This document shows, piece by piece, positions 28,880-36,966 of a stretch of 64,000 bases of DNA (position 1 is the stretch's first letter; every line of letters begins with the position of its first letter). The notes beneath the pieces are model-generated. The model had not been told where the DNA came from. It worked only from the letters and a program-made list of their open reading frames with translations, and did not search any database. The translations under genes and the position numbers were made by a program. Source of the DNA: Colwellia sp. MB3u-41 (lineage in GTDB: Bacteria; Pseudomonadota; Gammaproteobacteria; Enterobacterales; Alteromonadaceae); NCBI RefSeq assembly GCF_014076845.1, contig NZ_JACGUT010000082.1, positions 558,001-622,000 on the forward strand, given 5' to 3'.

Positions 28880-29211
28880 TTACATTACTATTAGGATAGA
28901 TGAAATTGACAATGCTTCTACCAGTATTATTAGATAGAAAATTTCTGCATTTGATCGTCTAGAACTTTCTTTTGCCATTTCAATCACAAAACATAAGCAG
29001 ATAGTAGTTATAGGTCTATTTAAAATAATATAAAAACAAAAACTAATTAAAGATAATAATGAATTCCGTAAACCATTTAATAAATTAAATTCTAAACATT
29101 CATTCCAGTCATCGAGTCGCTCATTAAACTTTTTAATTCATTACGTGAAGCTGTTTCGTTAAGGGCTTTTTTAGAGAGGGCGTTTAGGCGATCGAATTCA
29201 TCAAAAGTCAT
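28880..29211 (-). pseudogene. frameshifted small gene with two membrane segments
   Basis: From ATG 29209-29211 the first frame reads MTFDEFDRLNALSKKALNE...NELK and stops at 29092. A one-base shift at the five-A run near 29120-29135 continues smoothly as KKFNERLDDWNECLEFNLLN, then two hydrophobic segments, to TAA 28880-28882. Joined length is about 110 residues. The continuation across the A run suggests loss of one A from an ancestral AAAAAA; a programmed -1 shift is less likely. The gene ends just before the Shine-Dalgarno sequence of the lectin-like gene. The N-terminal part recalls short phage/island proteins; function unknown. Confidence 0.6.
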
Positions 29212-29422
29212 AGTTAACAATCCCTGTTATTTGTTATGTTAATTATGCGTTAAAAACTGAAAATAACAAATAATGGCTAGAAGCGAGTAAAATGATAGGC
29301 GTTATAACCCGTAATACATTACGGTAAAACATTTTTTAAAGGCAGGGTCTATAACCCTTTAGATATAAAGATACCAGGAATAGATGGAAAATACTTTACC
29401 CTCGTATCACTATCCAGAGAGA
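29212..29422. other. intergenic AT-rich stretch
   Basis: No gene seen between the frameshifted gene and the terminator at 29423. It presumably carries the promoter of the two-gene minus-strand operon, but I cannot place boxes with confidence. Confidence 0.4.
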
Positions 29423-29448
29423 TAAAAAAGTCACCTATAGGTGACTTA
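29423..29448 (-). terminator. terminator of the lipoprotein cassette
   Basis: AAGTCACC, TATA, GGTGACTT followed on the minus strand by further T residues. It lies about 80 bases past the stop of the 47-residue gene. Confidence 0.8.
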
Positions 29449-29529
29449 AATTAAAACGTTAAAATGAAGTAAAATAACATGATCCTGTTTTAGATCTACT
29501 TGAGTAATAGCTAGTACTTAACGCCTAAT

Positions 29530-29673
29530 TTATTCTTTTTGCTTATAAATCATCCTACATTTACCTGCTTTATACTTAATAGGTTCACAGGACACTACAA
29601 CCCAAAATCCTGATTTTTCTAGATGTTCTTTCATCTCTTCTGATCTCTCACACGGAACGACTTTGTCTGGCAT
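29530..29673 (-). CDS. 47-residue small protein, unknown
   Basis: Read from ATG 29671-29673 to TAA 29530-29532. The product begins MPDKVVPCERSEEMKEHLEK and includes three cysteines. A GGGAG Shine-Dalgarno sequence lies inside the last codons of the upstream lipoprotein gene, and the start is three bases past its stop, so translational coupling is likely. Small soluble protein, no family recognised. Confidence 0.6.
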   Translation of the reverse strand: MPDKVVPCERSEEMKEHLEKSGFWVVVSCEPIKYKAGKCRMIYKQKE

Positions 29674-29676
29674 ACA

Positions 29677-30648
29677 TTAACTCCCGGCTACATTACACAC
29701 TAAATTTTCATGGGTTTTCAACAATAAACTGTGATCATTGGTCGGATCTATACCGCCAGCAATAGCTTCAGAATATAATTTCATTAACTTCAGTAAATCA
29801 TCTGCCGATTTAGACGCAGAAAACTGCTTTAAAGAACTCACTAACGTATCGTCTAAATCAGAAAATAGATTTGCCGCTATGCCATTATCAATAACACTTT
29901 TCCATTGTTCTTCGCTCAAGTTAAATGCGCATCGAATTATACCTGAATGATTTTTAACCTGTTTTGAAAAGTTTTCATCATAAGATCCTAAAGCACTTTC
30001 CGCGCTATTTTTAAAAGCATCTTTGATATATGGCTGAACAGCGAGTAATTTAGCGGCTTCACCTGTTGCAAAATATTGCCCATTTTCAAATTTATTTCCA
30101 TCAATATTGGTTGTAATGGTTGTATCAATACTGGCAAGCACCGATGAGTATTTATCACTATTACCATCAGCTCCTTTGTGAATAGGAATATAAGAGGCTT
30201 CTTTTCTTTTATAGCCTAAGGTAAAGTTAGGAATTGAGTTTGAGAGGCCAAATTTAAAGCCTAGGGAAGTACTTGTACCAAAAATTAACGCTTTGCGACC
30301 TCCTACGAGTTCATCGTCAGAGCTTTGTTGATAACCAATAGCATTAGGGTTAATAACTAAAGTTGCTGCTTCACCGGTTGCATAAAGCTGCTTTATGGTT
30401 GGGCTTGTTATTTCGCCACTTGTTTTCATCGATGCTACAACTGGTGGTACCGCTCCGTTTTCATAATTTGGTCCAAAGAACCCTTCAACACGGTCATATG
30501 CAAAAGACACGGTTCCTGGAGTACTGTCGACATCAATCACTGCTATCGTGGTTTTTGTTACGAAAACAGCACTATCTGTTGTGCTACACCCAGATAAAAA
30601 AAGACTAAAGCACAAAGTAAATAAAATATACTTATTACAAAATTCCAT
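29677..30648 (-). CDS. putative lipoprotein with an internally repeated motif
   Basis: A 323-residue predicted lipoprotein: signal peptide ending in lipobox LSGC (C21). The mature protein has two similar stretches, QLYATGEAATLV (near 86) and QYFATGEAAKLL (near 190), each after a beta-rich segment, suggesting an internal duplication. The C-terminal third is helical (LFSDLDDTLVSSLKQF, LLKLMKLYSEAIAGG). Strong AAGGAG Shine-Dalgarno sequence. Middle gene of a three-gene minus-strand cassette. Function unknown; no family recognised. Confidence 0.7.
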   Translation of the reverse strand: MEFCNKYILFTLCFSLFLSGCSTTDSAVFVTKTTIAVIDVDSTPGTVSFAYDRVEGFFGPNYENGAVPPVVASMKTSGEITSPTIKQLYATGEAATLVINPNAIGYQQSSDDELVGGRKALIFGTSTSLGFKFGLSNSIPNFTLGYKRKEASYIPIHKGADGNSDKYSSVLASIDTTITTNIDGNKFENGQYFATGEAAKLLAVQPYIKDAFKNSAESALGSYDENFSKQVKNHSGIIRCAFNLSEEQWKSVIDNGIAANLFSDLDDTLVSSLKQFSASKSADDLLKLMKLYSEAIAGGIDPTNDHSLLLKTHENLVCNVAGS

Positions 30649-30662
30649 CTCAAAACTCCTTT

Positions 30663-30953
30663 TTACTCTTCATTTTTAATAATAACAGCCACATCATTTT
30701 TTAAAATAGTGGTTGTTTCACTATAATATCCAATAGAAATCCCGTTATGTATTGGTGTATCTGAATACATAACCCCTACATTAGTAATTTTTACCTTGTC
30801 GCCTGCAACCAAGGTTTGATCTGCGGGTTTTTCAAGTGTCAGACTAACGAACCCAACAATTTTCTGATTACCGTCACTATCTTGGTAGGTTACTGCGCAA
30901 GAACTAACAAGGAGGAATAATAAGGGGATTAGCTGCTGGAATTTAATCGGCAT
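30663..30953 (-). CDS. small putative lipoprotein, first gene of the cassette
   Basis: A 96-residue lipoprotein: basic start, hydrophobic stretch and lipobox VSSC (C19). The mature part is beta-rich (KIVGFVSLTLEKP, GDKVKITNVGVMYSD). It lies 14 bases upstream of the larger lipoprotein gene, so co-expression is very likely. No family recognised. Confidence 0.65.
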   Translation of the reverse strand: MPIKFQQLIPLLFLLVSSCAVTYQDSDGNQKIVGFVSLTLEKPADQTLVAGDKVKITNVGVMYSDTPIHNGISIGYYSETTTILKNDVAVIIKNEE

Positions 30954-31178
30954 ACTCTATATTTTCTTACATAAATTAATGGTATCAATAACAGTAGAAC
31001 AGCAATAACATTTTCGCAACATTTCAACTACACCTATTAGCCGAGATTGAAGGTGTCGCGACTTATAATGATAAATGAAATAGGAAAGTTTAGCAGAACG
31101 GCTATTTTGGCTAAATATCGAAAAAATTGGCTCAGATCCGGTATTATTTTTTATAGAATATAAAAACTAACTCAACAT

Positions 31179-33806
31179 CTATTTACTTGATAAATACTTA
31201 TTAAGTACATGGAGCAAATCAGCTTGTTGAAATGGCTTGTGTATAAAGTCTTCAATATCAAAATCAAGGGCTTTTTCTTTGTCTTCTTTGCCAACACTGG
31301 CACTTAAGATGATAATAGGAATACCTTTGAGTTTACCGTTTTGTTTAATAAAATGTGATGCTGTAAATCCATTAATATTAATTTTTTCTTATTACTCTCA
31401 AGGTAAGTTAGCGCTTGCTGACCATCTCCAGCCAAAGAACAAATTACTCCTAAAGAGATTAATTTTTTTGGGGCAATAAACTGATTTATTTTATTGTCTT
31501 CTACGACGAGAATATTTACACCTTCGTAGCTCGGTTGGGGTGATGCTATCCACCTATCGTTATTTTTTGCTATAGGTTATTCCGACTGAGGTAATTCTAA
31601 CGTTACAGTAAATGTGCTGCCTTTTCCTGGTTGGCTTATCATGTTTATATCTCCTGCCATCAAAGCGCTTAATTGTTTCACAATTGATAAACCTAAGCCT
31701 GTACTACCATATGTTCTTGTGGTGAAAATCTCTGCTTGGGCAAAAGCATTAAAGAGATGTCTTTGCTGATCTTCATTAATACCTATGCCTGTATCTTTGA
31801 CCGTTAAGGTTAGTACTCTGGTATTTTGTGCAGTATTTTGGCAGCTACCGTCAATACTAATAGTTCCTTGGTTAGTAAATTTAATCGCATTATTGAGTAA
31901 GTTTATCAATATTTTTTAAACCTAAAGTCATCACCAGCCACCCATTTTTCAAGTTTGAGGATAAATTTTCATTAATTAAAATTGACTTTTTAAGCGCCTT
32001 TTCGTTCAACATTTCGATTACTGATATTGTTTCTATTGCAGGGTTAAACGATCTATTTTCAAGGTTTAACTCACCCGCTTGCATTTTAGATATGTCTAAA
32101 ACATCGATAACAATATTAAGTAAAATATTTGATGAGTGATTTATTTTAGATAAATAATCAATGGCATTTGTATCGTTTTTTTCACGCCAAGCTATCTCGG
32201 CAAAGCCTATAATTGCGTTTAAAGAGGTTCTATATTCATGGCTAAGAATAGATTTTTACTTTATTTGCAATAACGAGTTCAGTATTACTTTTTAATAATT
32301 TTATGGTGTTTTTTGCTACTCTTTTAGTAGGGGAGTAATTAAAGTGATGATACCAATAGTACAAACGATAAACATGATGCCAAGGTTGCTCCAATCTATC
32401 AGGCCTTGTTCAAACTTCTTCGTACTCGAAAATGATAATTGAGCTATTTTATTGAATGAAATTATCTCCACGCTGCAGCTAAAAACCAGGTAGAGTCATA
32501 ATTTTTTACTATGAAAAAATATTACTTTTGCCATAACTTAATTAGTAAGTAAAGTTATTTTGATCAAGACTTTGGTGCACACCAACGAGTAAAAGATCTA
32601 ATTCAAAAACGGCCTCAACGAAGCCTTTTAATAGAACAGTGTTAGTTTGAAACTCTTTTTTGTAAACTGGGTAATAAACAACAACACCGGTAAATTTATC
32701 TTTTTGCTGTACTAGCGACAATAGAGGTGTAATAACATGTTTTTTAAGGCTGATGGCTTTATTGGCACTCGCACTTACAGGTGGGTGCGTCGAAACATCT
32801 AAACCTACTGCAGATTTATTTGCTTCAAGGGGCTCGATAAAAGTAATGGGAAAATATTGACTCTGATTAGGTGAGCGTTGAAACCCTTGCTCGGTAGATT
32901 TTTTGATATAGCTTTCAGTAATCCCCTCTTCTGACAGTGCCAACTCAAATGCTTTTCTGCTGTCAGAGCTTATTAACGGTACCCAAGCTAATGCTCTTAG
33001 GCTGATGTTTCGTTGTTCTATTGTATTGGTGAAGGCTTTAAACTCTGCCCGTGTAACATTCTCACTTGCTTGGAATCGTCCGCCTAATGCGGTTAAATGA
33101 TGCTTTATACTCGATTGAATAACATTAACCTGCTCTATAAATGGTTGAGTCAGATTAATAAATTACTGCTCTTTTCTAACTGTTTATTGTAGCTTGATAA
33201 AATATAAATCCAGCTAATAGCACCTAATACAGAAAGGGTTGTTAAAATAGCGGCTGTTTGATGCTTTGCTCTTCTAACATAAACATTCTTCCTAAAAAAT
33301 AAAATAACCGGGGTTAGAAAGATAATACCGATGAAATCGCCAACCCATTTTGCTGCCCATATATAATAAAGGACTTCTGTGGGAATTTTTAGCCATACCC
33401 AACGCGATATCATCACGATAGTACTCGTAACAAATGCTGATAAAGGCCCGGCGAAGATTAAAAACTTAATCATTTCATTAGGGATATGTGTTTTAAGTGG
33501 CAAGGTAATAAAGCGTAAAACTAATTGCTTACTAATAACTAATTGTAAAACACTTACCAGAGATAAAATAATGATTAAATAGATTGAAAAAGAAGAGTTT
33601 GAATTGAGTTGGTAAATACTGACCAACGAGGATAACATCGACCCTATTAAAATGATGTGCCCATATAAAAAATATAAGCCAAGCATTACACCCGGTACTG
33701 GCCAAATGAGACTCGCAACGCCAAAGGTGATGGTAAACAGCGAACCAAATTTTACCAATGAAAAATGAATGCAAAAAGCAATGATTATAAATAATATGTT
33801 TTTCAC
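31179..33806 (-). pseudogene. broken hybrid sensor histidine kinase (MASE1-CHASE-HisKA-HATPase-REC)
   Basis: Domains are recognisable in correct order but in several frames. The MASE1-like membrane region (33150-33806, about seven helices) is followed by a CHASE-like periplasmic sensor (about 32542-33130, including RAEFKAFTNTIEQRN and YFPITFIEPLE). A HisKA segment comes next (about 32040-32270, HEYRTSLNAIIGFAE with phospho-His), then the HATPase (31577-31909; N box, DTGIGI, GLGLSIV) and a receiver (about 31179-31560, VVEDNKIN and HKPFQQAD). At least four breaks separate them, so no functional kinase can be made. Confidence 0.85.
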
Positions 33807-34351
33807 ATAAAGTCGCTCATCTAACTTCCCTGAATAATTGAATTATCTCTTTAATAACAATCTGTTCTTAAACTGAACTTTCTTAGATATTGCTATTATC
33901 ATTAAGGCATCATGGTTGCTTTTATTCTTGATATCAAGAGCAAAAAATACAAAAGAATACAATCTACCCTGCTCCATTTGATTACCCACAATTGCTATAG
34001 AATAACTTGATAAGGGTAAATAAATTATAGTTAGAGGTATCACTTTAGCTATTGCTTTGCTCATAAAACGTAAATTACCGCTAAAGCTTTAATTTTACTT
34101 TTGCGGTCCTCTTGTCGGATTTACTTCTGACGACTACAATCAGTTGGCACTGAAGTCCGTTTTTATGTTTAAGTCATTACCTCCCCTTGAATAAGTATCT
34201 ACCTTTAAATTACGTTTCATCGCTCTTAGCGTATAATTAGATAATAAAGTAATTCAATTAGCTAAATTAAAAGCGTCTTTCGGGTCCACACTAAAAACGT
34301 TATAATTTTGTGCTCAACATGACACTTACTTATTTATTTATAAGGACAATG
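33807..34351. other. gap with no well-supported gene
   Basis: A 73-codon minus-strand frame (33843-34064) has no Shine-Dalgarno sequence and resembles nothing I know, so it is not called. At 34100-34165 there is a GC-richer patch (GCGGTCCTCTTGTCGG, then ACTGAAGTCCG) with weak self-complementarity. The rest is AT-rich leader for the solute-binding protein gene. Confidence 0.4.
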
Positions 34352-35134
34352 ATGAAAATGTTCCCCATGACACTATTATGGATAATTATTTTTACTACGG
34401 ATTTATTTGCTGAGACCATTCGTATCACTAATGGTGAGTGGGAACCATTTCTATCTAATTACAGTTACCAATATGGTCTTAACTCTCATATGGTCACTGA
34501 AGCATTTAAGTTGGAAGGTATCGAGGTAGAGTGGGGGTTTTTCCCTTGGAAACGAGCTAATGAATATGCCAAAGAAGCAACAGATTGGGATGCTTCTTGT
34601 TGCTGGTGGCCTGACGATGAGACAAAAAAAGAGTTTTTAGTGAGCGACGCTATAACAGAAACGTCTTTTGTTTTTTATCACCTAAAAAGCTATGAGTTTC
34701 ATTGGCAATCAATGCAAGACTTAAAAGGAATGAAAATAGGAGGTACAACAACGTATGATTATGGCAAAGCGTTTATGGATGCTATTGCTACAGAATACTT
34801 TACTGTTGATTTCACCTCAAAAGATGAATTCAATTATAAGAAATTATTGGCTGGGCGCATACAAATATTCCCAAACGATCCTTCTGTTGGTGATGCTCAG
34901 ATTAGAAACTACCTATCACCTGATGAAGCTAACCTTTTAACTCATAGCCCGAAAGAATTTGGTCGCAGCACACTCCATTTAATTATGAGTAAAGATCATA
35001 AGCGCAATCAATATTTTCTTGATAAATTTAATAGTGGTTTAAAAAAACTAAAGGCCAGTGGACGTTTTCAACAGATGTTGGAAGACTTGAAAGCAGGAAA
35101 GTATGATAAGAAAAAATTTATTTTTGAAGAATAA
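34352..35134 (+). CDS. periplasmic solute-binding protein (SBP_bac_3-like)
   Basis: Exported amino-acid-type solute-binding protein. I start at ATG 34352, five bases after AAGGA (ATG 34349 is equally in frame; a longer frame from 34310 lacks a site). The signal peptide ends near DLFA, and the mature protein starts ETIRITNGEWEPFLS, the standard first strand of this fold. Other family features are GFFPWKRANEYAK and the hinge ... LKGMKIGGTTTYDYGKAF. About 260 residues. No permease or ATPase genes adjoin it, so it may feed a chemosensory or two-component system rather than transport. Confidence 0.85.
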   Translation: MKMFPMTLLWIIIFTTDLFAETIRITNGEWEPFLSNYSYQYGLNSHMVTEAFKLEGIEVEWGFFPWKRANEYAKEATDWDASCCWWPDDETKKEFLVSDAITETSFVFYHLKSYEFHWQSMQDLKGMKIGGTTTYDYGKAFMDAIATEYFTVDFTSKDEFNYKKLLAGRIQIFPNDPSVGDAQIRNYLSPDEANLLTHSPKEFGRSTLHLIMSKDHKRNQYFLDKFNSGLKKLKASGRFQQMLEDLKAGKYDKKKFIFEE

Positions 35135-35192
35135 GGTGGGTCACCTCATGAGAATAAAAATTGCACCGTCGCAACGCTGTGTTTGCCTACAA

Positions 35193-36011
35193 TCATTCTT
35201 TAGCTTGATTTACACCAAACCACTTAGTTTTTAACTTGTCGAGTGTGCCATTTTCAATGATTTTTCGTTTACCCTGACTATAAACTTTGAGCAAATTAGA
35301 ATGCTGTTCCTTACCTTTCATGGAAACCACGTACTCTGAGCTTGAATCGATAATCGGTGTTTTTATAAATTCCCCTTCCCAACCTTCTTCTTTCAAAACA
35401 TAATCCCAGGTGTCTTTGTAACCAATAAAACCATTTATATGTCCCTTTTGAAGCATTTGAAAGCCACTTGATATATTGCCTATTTGATATTTAATAACAT
35501 CGCTAAGCGCATTCCAATTTTTTCCATAATTGAAGCCTCGTTTTTCGCCAATTATTTTTTCACTTAATGAATTAAAACCCTTCCATTTGATAGAAGCATT
35601 TTTGTGTGAGTAAATGACATAATCAACGGTATTAATGGGTTCCCTTGAATAATTATACTTTTTTAATCTTTCATCTGATTTACTCATAGGAAAGAGTAGT
35701 TCTGCATGACCAAATTCAAGAATTTTTATGGCTCTATTCCAAGGAACGATCGTATATTTGATTGCATAGCCCATAGCATGGAAACTCTCTTGAAAAACCT
35801 CCCAACTGAAGCCCTTAACTAGATCTGTATTCTTTTGAGTAGAGGTAACTCCTTTAACTGCTTTGTTACCGTCAACAAAAACATAAGGGCCGTAATCGAC
35901 CAAACTTACCACAGACACAACTTTATCTAAGCGAACCGTTAATTGAACATTGGCGCTCACCACACAGGAAACTATTAATAGCATAGCTGTAAATATTCGT
36001 TTAAATCTCAT
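35193..36011 (-). CDS. periplasmic solute-binding protein (SBP_bac_3-like)
   Basis: Second solute-binding protein, convergent with the first. The signal peptide is about 1-20 (ending VVSA), and the fold markers are VDYGPYVFVDG, FSWEVFQESFHAMG, IVPWNRAIKILEFG and a C-terminal DKLKTKWFG. The 272-residue length is typical. A GAAGGGAA Shine-Dalgarno sequence is upstream of 36011. Again no transporter partner is present. It shares only fold-level similarity with the 34352 protein. Confidence 0.85.
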   Translation of the reverse strand: MRFKRIFTAMLLIVSCVVSANVQLTVRLDKVVSVVSLVDYGPYVFVDGNKAVKGVTSTQKNTDLVKGFSWEVFQESFHAMGYAIKYTIVPWNRAIKILEFGHAELLFPMSKSDERLKKYNYSREPINTVDYVIYSHKNASIKWKGFNSLSEKIIGEKRGFNYGKNWNALSDVIKYQIGNISSGFQMLQKGHINGFIGYKDTWDYVLKEEGWEGEFIKTPIIDSSSEYVVSMKGKEQHSNLLKVYSQGKRKIIENGTLDKLKTKWFGVNQAKE

Positions 36012-36366
36012 CTGGAATTTCCCTTCACTTGAGAGACCTAACTCCTCGTTAATAACACAATATTTTTAACAAAAAAATTTGAGGGTAGAAGTAATACTTA
36101 GACCATAAATGTTTATTAATAAAGTGGGAAGGGTAAAAATATACAGCGATATAAAGATTCATATGGCGGTTAATTACTCGTATTCTTTGGCGATATGTCC
36201 AATCAAAAAATGACGAGTAATGTTATAAAGTAAACGCTGAAAAGCACTTACAACTACTTTTCCTTAGCATGGTTAAGCAATTAACCATTCAAGCATATTA
36301 CATCATTAAAACCTCTGTGTTAGACTGATAAAAAATCATCCCATTAATGCAAGTACCTACGCCATA
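36012..36366. other. dusA-island right boundary and zur upstream region
   Basis: A 355-bp gap holding no gene. It contains the candidate right half-site at 36188-36204. The rest is AT-rich and presumably carries the zur promoter. I saw no convincing Zur box. Confidence 0.4.
36188..36204. repeat. candidate right attachment half-site (dusA 5'-end match)
   Basis: TGGCGATATGTCCAATC matches 15 of 17 bases of 25584-25600 in direct orientation. It lies between the last island gene and zur. In E. coli zur lies close to dusA, so ancestral closeness of the two is plausible here. Confidence 0.4.
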
Positions 36367-36801
36367 ATGAATGCAGAAGAATTACTAAGCCAAGCAAAAG
36401 AGTCCTGCAAAAAGCGTGGCGCACGATTTACGTTGGCTCGCGAGCAAGTATTTAAACTATTAACTAGACATAGCGGTGCTGTTGGCGCTTATGATCTTCT
36501 TGATGAGCTAAAGTTGATTGACCCCGCAGCAAAACCTGCCACTATCTACCGCGCCCTAGACTTCCTTAACAAACAAGGATTTGTCCACAAAATAGAGTCT
36601 CTCAACTCTTTTGTTATGTGCCATCACTTTAGTGAATGTAATCATCCTGTACAGTTATTAATTTGTGACACTTGCGGGCATGTTGAAGAGATTCAATCCT
36701 CTAATTTAGACCTTGCTTTACGTTCAATGGCAGATGCAACAGGCTTTACGATTAGCCATCAAATTGTTGAAGCTCACGGCGCCTGCCAAACCTGCAGTTA
36801 A
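36367..36801 (+). CDS. zur: zinc uptake regulator Zur (Fur family)
   Basis: Fur-family zinc-responsive repressor of zinc import. The winged helix contains RFTLAREQVFKLL and KPATIYRALDFLNKQGFVHKI. The dimerisation domain has the structural zinc site C100-xx-C103 and C140-xx-C143, plus regulatory ligands around C85HH and C91NH. The CHHFSECNHPVQLLICDTCGH stretch is typical of Zur rather than Fur. The 144-residue length fits. The Shine-Dalgarno region is weak. Confidence 0.9.
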   Translation: MNAEELLSQAKESCKKRGARFTLAREQVFKLLTRHSGAVGAYDLLDELKLIDPAAKPATIYRALDFLNKQGFVHKIESLNSFVMCHHFSECNHPVQLLICDTCGHVEEIQSSNLDLALRSMADATGFTISHQIVEAHGACQTCS

Positions 36802-36966
36802 AGTAACTTTATCGAATTGTAATTAATACTTTACCCTCGCCCATTGGACCTATATATCGAGCGATTGGTCGCATAAAAACGACTTCCCCCCTTAACTTTT
36901 TGAGCCTATTCATGTTATAAATATGCGGTTAAGCGTGTATACATTATAATAATACTCAGGAAGCCT

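Noticed and set aside
29110-29140. Programmed -1 frameshift signal in the small island gene
   Set aside because: The five-A run is not the canonical A-AAA-AAG heptamer and I see no obvious stimulatory stem, so mutation is preferred, although slippage is kept as an alternative in the findings.
33843-34064. A 73-codon minus-strand frame upstream of the broken sensor kinase
   Set aside because: No Shine-Dalgarno sequence, no family likeness and no operon context; left as part of the gap.
34100-34165. GC-richer patch with weak self-complementarity, possibly an RNA or repeat
   Set aside because: Stem pairing is poor and no second copy was seen in the window.
36205-36366. Possible Zur-type TGTTATA half-sites upstream of zur
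   Set aside because: Only half-matches occur, with no palindromic partner.
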